Below, in pieces: positions 1 to 5,918 of a stretch of DNA of 7,162 bases. Below the pieces are notes generated by a model. That model was not told the DNA's origin. It did no database searches and was given only the letters and a program-made list of their open reading frames with translations. A program made the position numbers and the translations under genes. The first letter of the stretch is position 1. Each line of letters begins with the position of its first letter. Source of the DNA: Candidatus Aminicenantota bacterium (GTDB lineage Bacteria > Acidobacteriota > Aminicenantia > Aminicenantales > Saccharicenantaceae); NCBI GenBank assembly GCA_022867105.1, contig JALHVH010000078.1:1-7162 (forward strand). Reading direction: 5' to 3'.

Positions 1-553
1 GGACGAGGACGACGCCGAAAAGCCAGCCGATCTTGCGGCGGGCTTCCTTCTGCGCGCCGGTCAGGACCGACCGGTTTATTCCGAGGACGACCGAGCCGAG
101 GCTCTTGTCCATGAACACGACCGGACTTTCGATTTCGAAGGTCCTGCCCGATGGACCTTCGGTCTCCCGGATCACGGTCCCGTCCCCGCCTGTCTTGAAG
201 ACAGCCCCCTTGGCCCGCGTATACGTACCGCCGGCCTGCTGGATGTCGCTGTCGACGATGATATTCCCCTCCGGCCCAAGGATGGCGATCCGCTCGATGT
301 CGGGGTTGGAGGATTTGATTTTGAAGACCATGTTGTCGAGACCGAGGAGGTCCTTTGACAGGATATTGAAGCCGGCGGCCGAGGCGATGCTCCGGGAGAG
401 CGATTCCGCCCTCTTGATGATTTCGCCCGTAATATGGGTGTTCATAATCCGGACGGTGATGAGATAGGAAACGACCGTCGTCGCGGCCGTCAGAAGAAGG
501 ACCAACAGGGCGGCCTTAGCCCGGATGCTTTTAAAAGGTTGAAAAATCCGCAC
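1..553 (-). CDS. Membrane sensor protein, N-terminal part (Cache-like input domain), cut by window edge
   Basis: Reading the minus strand from a GTG at 553 gives 184 uninterrupted codons that run off the left edge. The protein starts MRIFQPFKSIRAKAALLVLL. A hydrophobic helix lies at about residues 14-33, then comes a region of about 135 residues predicted to be outside the membrane, then a second hydrophobic stretch starting near residue 176 (GWLFGVVLV). The stretch IERIAILGPEGNIIVDSD (about 87-103) followed by a late beta segment SLGSVVLGINRSVL (151-164) has the feel of single-Cache/PDC sensor domains. Such N-termini belong to histidine kinases, chemoreceptors or diguanylate cyclases; the output domain lies outside the window, so the class is unknown. 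GTG at 553 is chosen because it is the only start before the TM helix in this frame and lies just downstream of a strong promoter. There is no clear Shine-Dalgarno sequence. The gene is divergent from the M16 operon. Confidence 0.8.
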   Translation of the reverse strand, partial: MRIFQPFKSIRAKAALLVLLLTAATTVVSYLITVRIMNTHITGEIIKRAESLSRSIASAAGFNILSKDLLGLDNMVFKIKSSNPDIERIAILGPEGNIIVDSDIQQAGGTYTRAKGAVFKTGGDGTVIRETEGPSGRTFEIESPVVFMDKSLGSVVLGINRSVLTGAQKEARRKIGWLFGVVLV

Positions 554-564
554 TTCGGGTGAAT

Positions 565-592
565 TTTATATTCGGAAGCGCGGTCCTGTCAA
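565..592 (-). promoter_or_regulatory. Promoter of the minus-strand sensor gene
   Basis: On the minus strand a perfect TTGACA (plus-strand 587-592) is followed after 16 bases by TATAAA (565-570), a close match to a sigma-70 type promoter. The expected transcription start is near 558, only about 5 bases from the GTG at 553, so the mRNA would be nearly leaderless. An imperfect 7-bp hairpin (598-614, TGCCC/GGGCA core) lies just upstream of the -35 box. Confidence 0.6.
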
Positions 593-715
593 ATGGCCTT
601 GCCCAGGGGGCAGGCTCAACATCATTTTGGATACGCGAAAGATCACCGGCGACCACGGGAACGAGCGCGTGGCCAAATTGCCCTGGCTGTCCGGACAAAA
701 TAGGGCCGGCCCGGG

Positions 716-744
716 TGGACGGAACCGCCCGGGTGTGATATATA
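716..744 (+). promoter_or_regulatory. Promoter of the M16 peptidase pair with direct repeats
   Basis: TGGACG (716-721) is separated by 17 bases from TATATA (739-744), and the -10 is preceded by TG at the extended -10 position (736-737). This predicts a start near 751 and a leader of about 40 bases carrying the ribosome site of the first M16 gene. The octamer CCCGGGTG occurs twice, at 710-717 and 728-735, one touching the -35 and the other lying just upstream of the -10. A 10-bp palindrome GGGCCGGCCC (703-712) adjoins them. These are candidate operator elements; no regulator is identified. Confidence 0.45.
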
Positions 745-790
745 CAGGCCTTGATCCATCATGCCCAGCGTTTTTCCGGGAGGTGAATGC

Positions 791-2116
791 ATGCGGCGAA
801 AAACTCTCGTCTTCGTTCTTTCCGTCATCATTCTGACGACTTTCCTTGGTGCGTCGTTCCGGAAGGAAGACGTCCAGGTCCACAAGCTTGACAACGGGCT
901 CAAGATCCTTCTCGTCGAGGACCACGGCATCCCCAACGTCGCCCTTTTCACGTTCTTCCGCGTCGGCTCGCGCAACGAGCGGCCCGGGCTTACGGGCTCG
1001 TCCCACTTCATCGAGCACTTGATGTTCAACGGAACGGCTAAGTTCGGGCCGGGCGAGTTCGACCGCCGGATGGAGTTCCAGGGTGGTTCGAACAACGCCT
1101 ACACGGCCGACGATTTGACCGCCTACACCGACTGGTTCCCGGCAGCTGCCCTCGAGTCCATGATCGAGATGGAGGCGGACCGGATGCAGGGCCTGACCTT
1201 CGTCCCGGAGGTCTTCGAGTCCGAGCGGGGGGTCATCGCCTCCGAGAGGCGGATGGCTGTCGAGAACGACAACGACTCCATCCTCCAGGAGAACGTCCGG
1301 GCCACGGCCATCATGGCCCATCCCTACCATTGGGACGTCATCGGCTGGATGAGCGACATCCTCAGCTGGCGCCGGGACGAGGTCATGGCCTACTACAGGA
1401 CTTATTACTCGCCCAACAACTCCGTCCTCATCCTGGTGGGGGACTTCGAGAGCGTCAAGGCCCTCGACCTCATCAAGAAATATTATAGCGGGATCCCGGC
1501 CGGGGCGCCGCCTCCGCCCGTCACGACCGTCGAGCCGCCCCAGATGGGGGTGAAGCAGGTCATCATCCGCAAGGAGGCCCAGACGCCGTCCTTCATCATG
1601 GTCTTCCACGGCCCGAACTGCCAGGACCCGGACTTCTATCCCCTATCCATTCTGGAAAAACCGTTCCTCCGGGGTGAGAGCAGCCGCCTCTACCGCCGCC
1701 TGGTCCGCGAGGAGCAGCTGGCCATCAGCGTCTATGGCGGGATCAGTGAAACCATCGACCCGCAGCTGTTCACGATCTATGTCAAGCCGAGGCCGGGAGC
1801 CGATCTCGACAGGCTCGAGGCCGTGATCGACGAAGAGCTGGACAAGCTCCGTAAGGACGGGATCACGGAACAGGAATACAAGAAAGCGCTCAATATCATC
1901 CGCAGCGATTTCTACTCCGGCCTCCAGACGATCTCCGGCAAGGCCAACCAGATGGGCGCGTCCGAGGTCCTCTACGGGAGCTTCGAGAAGCTCTTCGCTC
2001 AGATGGACGGCTACGCGGCGGTCCAGAGGGACCAAGTTCGCGCGGCCGCCGGAAAGTATTTCACGGAGAACAACAAGACCGTCGGCAAGCTCATTCCCGA
2101 GGGAGGTGCGAAATGA
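791..2116 (+). CDS. M16 family zinc metallopeptidase, catalytic subunit
   Basis: A 441-residue exported peptidase of the M16 (insulinase/pitrilysin, M16B-like) family. A signal peptide covers about residues 1-21 (MRRKTLVFVLSVIILTTFLGA). The inverted zinc motif is HFIEH (72-76): His72 and His76 bind zinc and Glu75 is the catalytic base. The third zinc ligand is Glu152 in SERRM, 76 residues after His76 as in MPP-beta; Glu145 is the other conserved acidic residue. The C-terminal half (about 245-441) is the second M16 domain, but where active partners have an Arg/Tyr pair (RGLxY) this one reads EQLAI (308-312), so substrate binding is probably supplied by the downstream protein. Start: an in-frame ATG also occurs at 761, but 791 has GGGAGGT (778-784) at ideal spacing and gives a clean signal peptide. 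The last bases overlap the next gene by ATGA. Expected role: periplasmic degradation or processing of peptides; substrate unknown. Confidence 0.93.
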   Translation: MRRKTLVFVLSVIILTTFLGASFRKEDVQVHKLDNGLKILLVEDHGIPNVALFTFFRVGSRNERPGLTGSSHFIEHLMFNGTAKFGPGEFDRRMEFQGGSNNAYTADDLTAYTDWFPAAALESMIEMEADRMQGLTFVPEVFESERGVIASERRMAVENDNDSILQENVRATAIMAHPYHWDVIGWMSDILSWRRDEVMAYYRTYYSPNNSVLILVGDFESVKALDLIKKYYSGIPAGAPPPPVTTVEPPQMGVKQVIIRKEAQTPSFIMVFHGPNCQDPDFYPLSILEKPFLRGESSRLYRRLVREEQLAISVYGGISETIDPQLFTIYVKPRPGADLDRLEAVIDEELDKLRKDGITEQEYKKALNIIRSDFYSGLQTISGKANQMGASEVLYGSFEKLFAQMDGYAAVQRDQVRAAAGKYFTENNKTVGKLIPEGGAK

Positions 2117-3519
2117 AGAGCACGTTCCGGACCACGGTCGCCGCATTCGTGCTGCTATTCGTGCTGCTGCTTGTCTCCGTTCCCGGGGAAGGCGCCTTCA
2201 AACTCCCAGCGCCCGAAAAGATCGTCCTCCCGAACGGGCTCACCGTCTACTGCCTCAAGAGCTCCGAAGTGCCCATCGTGAGTTTCCGAATGTTTATCCG
2301 GGGCGCCGGTTCGGCTTATGAGCCTGCCGCCCTCGAGGGCGCCGCCAACCTGACGGCCGACCTTCTGCTCAAGGGAACGACCAAAATGAGCGCCGACGCC
2401 GTCGCCGAAGCGCTGGACTTCATGGGCGCGGACCTTGGGGTCTCGGCTACCGAAGAATACGCCCAAGTCAGCGCCGAAAGCCTCTCCGAGCACTTCTCGA
2501 AGCTCATGGAGATCGCCGCCGACTGCCTGATCGAGCCGGCCTTCAAGGAAGACGAGTTCGCGAAGGAGCGGGCCAAGCGGATCGACAACATCAAGGCCGT
2601 CAAAGACGACCCCGGATCGGCCGTGCGCTATTACTTCCAGAAGGCCTACTTCGGCGCCCATCCCATGGGACACTTGGCCCTGGGCACGGAGAGCGCGCTC
2701 GCGAAGATAACGATCCAGGACATCAGGGGTTTCTACAAGGCGCGCTTCAGGCCGGACCGGGCCGTCGCCGCGGTCGTGGGCGATATCGACAGGGCCAAGC
2801 TCGCCGGACTGCTCAAGGCCACTCTCGGCAGATGGAAGGCCGCAAGCGGGAACGCCCCGGCCCTCGATATCCCAGCCCTGCCCAGGCCCAAAGGGCCGAA
2901 GCTCGTCCTCGTGGATAAGCCCGACGCCACCCAAGCTTATTTCGTGATGGGCGCGCCCGGCTACCCCATGGGCGACAAGGTCACTCCGGAAGCGTCCGTT
3001 ATGAACACGCTCTTCGGAGGACGGTTCACCTCCTGGTTCAACACCGAGCTCCGGATCAAGAGGGGCCTGACCTACGGCGCCCGAAGTTCTTTCCAAACGT
3101 GGGCCGCCGGCGGCCTATTCAGCGCCACCTCCTATACCCAGAATTCCAAGATCGGCGAGATGCTCGACATCACCTACGATCTTTTGAAGAAGGGAACAGG
3201 GCAGGGCTTCAGCGCCGAGGAAGTGGAAAGCGCCCGGAACTATATCCAGGGCCAATTCCCGCCAACCCTCGAGACGAACGCAGACAAGGCCGCGGCTTTT
3301 GTCCGGCTGGCCTTCTACAAGCTGGGCTTCGATTACTACGGCAAGTACCTGGCCGGGATCGGAGTCGTGAACGTGGCCGGGGCCGGCAAAGCGGCCGCGT
3401 CGTTCCTCCCCGCGAACGACTACGTCCTCGTCGTCGTGGGCAAGGCCGCGGACATCAAGCCCCTGCTCGCCAAGTTCGGATCCTGGGAAGAGAAGAAGAT
3501 CACCGACCCTGATTTTTGA
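2113..3519 (+). CDS. M16 family peptidase-like partner subunit (zinc site lost)
   Basis: A 468-residue exported M16 homologue, translationally coupled to the upstream gene by a 4-base ATGA overlap, with GGGAGGT at 2101-2107 as its ribosome site. A signal peptide covers about residues 1-28 (hydrophobic core AFVLLFVLLLVSV). In the N-terminal M16 domain the zinc motif position, just before LLLKGT, reads NLTAD (79-83) instead of HxxEH: all three key residues are replaced, so it should not hydrolyse by itself. The C-terminal domain keeps the Arg/Tyr motif in RIKRGLTYGARS (Arg317, Tyr321), which in M16B enzymes binds the substrate C-terminal to the cut. With the upstream subunit this gives one complete active site, as in the alpha/beta pairs of mitochondrial processing peptidase. 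The final codons (WEEKKITDPDF) lie in a 39-base sequence repeated exactly at 5781-5819. The pair arrangement is well known; the substrate is not. Confidence 0.92.
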   Translation: MKSTFRTTVAAFVLLFVLLLVSVPGEGAFKLPAPEKIVLPNGLTVYCLKSSEVPIVSFRMFIRGAGSAYEPAALEGAANLTADLLLKGTTKMSADAVAEALDFMGADLGVSATEEYAQVSAESLSEHFSKLMEIAADCLIEPAFKEDEFAKERAKRIDNIKAVKDDPGSAVRYYFQKAYFGAHPMGHLALGTESALAKITIQDIRGFYKARFRPDRAVAAVVGDIDRAKLAGLLKATLGRWKAASGNAPALDIPALPRPKGPKLVLVDKPDATQAYFVMGAPGYPMGDKVTPEASVMNTLFGGRFTSWFNTELRIKRGLTYGARSSFQTWAAGGLFSATSYTQNSKIGEMLDITYDLLKKGTGQGFSAEEVESARNYIQGQFPPTLETNADKAAAFVRLAFYKLGFDYYGKYLAGIGVVNVAGAGKAAASFLPANDYVLVVVGKAADIKPLLAKFGSWEEKKITDPDF

Positions 3520-3549
3520 TAGATCTTTCGGGTCAATTTTTCGTTTTTT
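3505..3549 (+). terminator. Possible terminator after the M16 pair
   Basis: GACCC (3505-3509, within the last codons) can pair with GGGTC (3530-3534), with GAT/ATC (3511-3513/3523-3525) pairing inside. A T-rich run AATTTTTCGTTTTTT (3535-3549) follows. The loop is long and the stem short, so this is only a weak Rho-independent candidate. The downstream copy has GACCC (5804-5808) facing GGGTT followed by six T (5833-5838), which gives some support. Confidence 0.3.
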
Positions 3550-3584
3550 AGCCGGTGCGAGAGGGTTTTTTGCCCCCACCGGCT
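3550..3584. repeat. Inverted repeat (8-bp perfect arms)
   Basis: AGCCGGTG (3550-3557) pairs perfectly with CACCGGCT (3577-3584); inside it GGG (3563-3565) can pair with CCC (3573-3575) around a T6G loop. The T-run is in the loop and before the stem, not after it, so it is not a classical terminator on the plus strand, and the minus strand would be followed by A-runs. The outer arms are absent from the downstream repeat copy, which keeps only the inner GGGTTTTTTGCCC part. Confidence 0.6.
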
Positions 3585-3609
3585 CTTCATGCGCCGATTT
3601 CCGGGGCTG

Positions 3610-3639
3610 TTGACAGCGCCGTGCGGCCAGTGATAAAGT
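3610..3639 (+). promoter_or_regulatory. Promoter, upstream repeat copy
   Basis: TTGACA (3610-3615), an 18-base spacer, then TAAAGT (3634-3639). It aligns base for base in layout with the downstream promoter (5877-5906) but its -10 is poorer. The predicted start is near 3646, directly at or just before ATG 3646/3652. If active, it would transcribe the truncated MRGDS frame and possibly read into the HD-GYP gene. Confidence 0.45.
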
Positions 3640-3651
3640 ATCGGCATGGTT

Positions 3652-3936
3652 ATGAGGGGGGATTCAACGCCAAGGGCAGGAATTCAGCTCGCTCGGAAAA
3701 AGCAAATTCTTATATTTTTCATGCCCCCACTGTCAAACGTGCACAGTTGTAATTGTCGTCAATGCACTGGTGTAAACGTCGCTAGGCACTTGGGACGGCC
3801 GCTTCTCTTTTCGGTCGCCCTGGCGCGACCGAACTCGTGCCGGTACGGACGGGGCGTTCGTGCCAGAGAGCCAAAAACCGATTGGGATTGGACAGACCGC
3901 GCGGCAGGTGTAGCTTGTCTTCTGACGATTTTCTAG
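3652..3936 (+). pseudogene. Truncated start of a propeller-type gene, reading into unrelated sequence
   Basis: From ATG 3652 the frame reads MRGDSTPRAGIQLARKKQIL, resembling MRGDSRARVIISRAVKKAIS of the intact propeller gene at 5919. Between the two, the indels are two codons missing and two codons gained, both keeping frame, which suggests these were real coding N-termini when they diverged. After about 20 codons the likeness ends and no signal helix or propeller motif follows. The frame stays open through unrelated sequence to a TAG at 3934-3936, ten bases before the HD-GYP start. An alternative in-frame ATG lies at 3646. The part after about 3720 is probably not a true protein; a small real gene of 96 codons cannot be fully excluded. 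Confidence 0.35.
3810..3833. repeat. Inverted repeat upstream of HD-GYP gene (9-bp perfect arms)
   Basis: TTCGGTCGC (3810-3818) and GCGACCGAA (3825-3833) are perfect reverse complements around a 6-base loop CCTGGC. It lies about 110 bases before the HD-GYP start codon. No T-run follows on the plus strand. It could be a regulator binding site, an RNA hairpin in the leader, or part of the foreign block's former context. Confidence 0.55.
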
Positions 3937-3945
3937 AGCACTCGT

Positions 3946-5487
3946 ATGGACAAAGACGTGAACGCGTTGAAGGCGACACCGCCATCGATTGACTGCGGTC
4001 TGACGGTCCAAGTCGTCCTGGACGCGCTACCCTTCTTCGCCTTGTTGGTGGACGCGCAGCACACCATCTTGCAAGCAAACGCTGCGTTCGAGAAAAATTT
4101 CGGGGTGACCCCGGCATCCCTGGCCGGCAAGTACTGCCCAAACGCAATCCATGGGTTGGACCATCCCTTCCCGGGATGTCCCTTGGAGGAAGCTTGTAGT
4201 TCCGGTTGTTCCAAGGAACGCGTGTTGTTTGACGCGGAACACGGCATCTGGATGAAATCCTCCGTGTACCCCACCACGACGTCCACGCCCGAGGGGCATC
4301 GCATTTTCGTCCACCTGTCGGAGGATGTGACCGAACTACAAGGGGCCAAGGAGGAGTTGGTACGGAACGCCAACATCCAGACCGCTCTTAATGACCTGCT
4401 GCGCTTGGCCGTCACCAACACGCCCATGGATGACCTCCTGCAGCAGGTGTTGGAGCGCATCGTCACGCTTCCGTGGCTGGCCGTGGAGCGCAAGGGAGCC
4501 ATCTTCCTGGTTGAGGAGGAATCCAAGACGCTGTTCATGCGCGCACAGACCTCCCTCCATCAGGCTCTGCTGACCGCGTGTCACGAAGTACCCTTCGGAC
4601 GGTGCATGTGCGGGCGGGCGGCGGCCACGCGCACGGTACAGTTTGCGGACTCCGTGGATGAACGCCATGACGTCCGATACGATGGGATCAAGCCACACGG
4701 TCATTATTGCGTACCGTTGTTGAAGGACGACCACGTGCTGGGCGTACTGAACGTGTACTTGGTGCCGGGGCACGTGCGTAACGCGCATGAGGAGGCGTTC
4801 CTCCGCGCAGCGGCAGAAGTCCTGGTGGGGTTGGTCGAGAAGCAGCGGGCGCATGAAACCTTGGCGGAGACCCTGGCGCGGCTGCGAAAGACCCTGGGTG
4901 GCATCATTGACCTGATGGCGTCCGTTGTGGAATCCAGGGATCCCTACACCGCGGGCCACCAGCGTCGCGTATCGGACCTGGCGCGGTCCATCGCAACCGA
5001 GATGGGGTTAGCACGTGACGTCGTGGAGGGGATCCGCACGGCCGGGCTGGTCCATGATCTGGGCAAGATCGCGATTCCGGCGGAAATCCTCAGCAAACCA
5101 GGGCGCTTGACCGCGTTGGAATACCAGATGGTCCAGACCCATGTAAGCGTGGCGTATGAACTCCTGAAGCCCATCCAGTTTCCGTGGCCCATCGCCAATG
5201 CCGTGGCCCAGCAACATGAGCGCCTGGACGGTTCCGGGTACCCGGCTCACGTGGCGGGCGACGCAATCGGGGTGCCAGGACGGGTCCTGGCCGTGGCGGA
5301 CGTGGTGGAGTCCATGGCGTCCCATCGCCCGTACCGCCCATCGCTGGGCACGGACCGCGCGTTGGAAGAAATCCAGCGCGGACGCGGTACCCAATACGAC
5401 CCGAACGCGGTGGACGCGTGCTTGCGGTTGTTCCGGGAGAAAGCTTACAGTCTGTTAGGGTCATTTAACGAGCCGAGCGTCGTGTAG
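3946..5487 (+). CDS. PAS-GAF-HD-GYP protein, predicted cyclic-di-GMP phosphodiesterase
   Basis: A 513-residue protein without TM helix or signal peptide, so cytoplasmic. Domain order: PAS (about 22-132), a short linker, GAF (about 145-295), a coiled linker (295-317), HD-GYP (about 318-500). HD-GYP signatures are present: AGHQRRV (His338), VHDLGKIAIP (His370-Asp371), THV (His399), QQHERLDGSGYP (His424, then DGSGYP 428-433) and ADVVESMASHRPYRP (Asp452, His460). This family hydrolyses cyclic di-GMP, using a two- or three-metal centre. The PAS carries Cys64-x4-His69-x8-Cys78-x5-Cys84-x3-Cys88, and the GAF carries GRCMCGRA (Cys220, Cys222) and HGHYC (Cys255), suggesting redox or metal sensing. There is no REC or GGDEF domain. 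Start: an in-frame TAG (3934-3936) precedes ATG 3946, so it cannot begin further upstream; the ribosome site is weak. In the first 210 codons I counted about 10 TTG against 2 CTC leucines, while the M16 genes favour CTC/CTG/CTT, so it may be acquired. Confidence 0.9.
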   Translation: MDKDVNALKATPPSIDCGLTVQVVLDALPFFALLVDAQHTILQANAAFEKNFGVTPASLAGKYCPNAIHGLDHPFPGCPLEEACSSGCSKERVLFDAEHGIWMKSSVYPTTTSTPEGHRIFVHLSEDVTELQGAKEELVRNANIQTALNDLLRLAVTNTPMDDLLQQVLERIVTLPWLAVERKGAIFLVEEESKTLFMRAQTSLHQALLTACHEVPFGRCMCGRAAATRTVQFADSVDERHDVRYDGIKPHGHYCVPLLKDDHVLGVLNVYLVPGHVRNAHEEAFLRAAAEVLVGLVEKQRAHETLAETLARLRKTLGGIIDLMASVVESRDPYTAGHQRRVSDLARSIATEMGLARDVVEGIRTAGLVHDLGKIAIPAEILSKPGRLTALEYQMVQTHVSVAYELLKPIQFPWPIANAVAQQHERLDGSGYPAHVAGDAIGVPGRVLAVADVVESMASHRPYRPSLGTDRALEEIQRGRGTQYDPNAVDACLRLFREKAYSLLGSFNEPSVV

Positions 5488-5778
5488 GATTTTGTTTAAT
5501 ATGACCTTCGGGTCGTCTGGGGTCAGCCGCCATGATCCAACGCGTGTGGAGCAATCGATTCCCAATTCTGACGAGCGCGCCGGTAACTCCAACAGCGCCG
5601 CGGGAGAGAAGTCGACGCTGTCGAATGCAAGGTCAATCCCGACCGCTTCGATCCGGCATCCCTCGCCGTTTTCCGCGAGGCTTATCCCCGCGGCCGGAAT
5701 TTCGTTGTTTGCCCGGGGATTCAGGACGCCTATGACCGCCGATTTGGAGGGCTGGTGGTTCGCGTTGTCGGCACGCGG
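5461..5778 (-). pseudogene. Possible 3' fragment of an unidentified gene, convergent to HD-GYP
   Basis: The minus strand is open for 105 codons ending at a TGA (5463-5461), overlapping the last 27 bases of the HD-GYP gene tail to tail. The product has ordinary protein composition (for example AVGIDLAFDSVDFSPAALL), and by hand count about two thirds of third codon positions are G or C. The plus strand over the same stretch gives a serine/arginine/proline-rich string typical of an antisense shadow. No start codon occurs in this frame before it enters the antisense of the repeated M16 tail at 5781, so if real it has lost its 5' end exactly at the repeat junction. I do not recognise the family. 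It may also be a chance open frame. Confidence 0.25.
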
Positions 5779-5918
5779 GACCTGGGAAGAGAAGAAGATC
5801 ACCGACCCTGATTTTTGATGGATTTTTGAGGGTTTTTTGCCCCAGCATGCTCTTCCGCCGACACTAATTGCGGCGTTTGACATGGCCGCGCGACTGGCGA
5901 TATATTATCGACATAGTG
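5488..5918. other. Region between the HD-GYP gene and the propeller gene
   Basis: The first 290 bases hold only the possible minus-strand fragment. From 5781 the second copy of the M16-tail/promoter module begins. A short tandem repeat GATTTTTGA occurs at 5810-5818 and 5821-5829, followed by GAGGGTTTTTTGCCCC (5828-5843), and then the promoter of the propeller gene. No RNA gene is seen. Confidence 0.5.

Larger units (their letters stand above)
3482..3709 (+). repeat. Direct repeat, upstream copy (M16 tail, terminator-like block, promoter, MRGDS start)
   Basis: Bases 3482-3520 are identical to 5781-5819 over 39 positions, spanning the last codons and stop of the second M16 gene. Past the stop the two copies diverge but keep shared blocks in the same order: GAGGGTTTTTTGCCCC (3561-3576 vs 5828-5843, identical), GCTCTTC (3582-3588 vs 5849-5855), TTGACA with an 18-base spacer (3610 vs 5877), ATGAGGGG-GATTCAA with one mismatch (3652-3667 vs 5919-5934), and a GAAAAAGCAA-like block ending near 3709. 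Similarity fades after about 3710. Confidence 0.85.
3520..3945. other. Intergenic region between the M16 pair and the HD-GYP gene
   Basis: No intact gene is convincing here. It holds, in order: the terminator candidate, a 35-base hairpin (3550-3584), a promoter copy (3610-3639), the truncated MRGDS reading frame (3652-3936) and a 24-base hairpin (3810-3833). After about 3720 the sequence no longer resembles the downstream repeat and is probably the native upstream region of the HD-GYP gene. I see no strong promoter for HD-GYP; TTGGAC (3888-3893) with TAGCTT (3911-3916) at 17 bases is the best but poor candidate. Confidence 0.5.

Noticed and set aside
33..467. Plus-strand ORF of 144 codons near the left edge
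   Set aside because: Antisense to the sensor gene, which has coherent TM helices and a Cache-like domain; the plus frame is Ser/Arg/Pro-rich.
566..1609. Long minus-strand ORF of 347 codons opposite the first M16 gene
   Set aside because: It is the antisense of a clear M16 gene in GC-rich DNA; composition is rich in Asp, Gly, Arg, His and no family motif is visible.
2155..3096. Minus-strand ORF of 313 codons opposite the second M16 gene
   Set aside because: Shadow frame of the M16 coding sequence, no recognisable domain and no ribosome site.
5455..5500. Possible integron attC site after HD-GYP (ATTTAAC fits RYYYAAC at 5463)
   Set aside because: No matching GTTRRRY core within a sensible distance and no imperfect palindrome between them.
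3710..5780. Insertion sequence or transposon
   Set aside because: No transposase and no terminal inverted repeats could be found by comparing the two ends of the block.
5492..5818. Plus-strand ORF of 108 codons ending in the M16 tail
   Set aside because: Only the last 11 residues are M16-like; the remainder has shadow-like composition, so it is better read as the repeat remnant joined to unrelated DNA.
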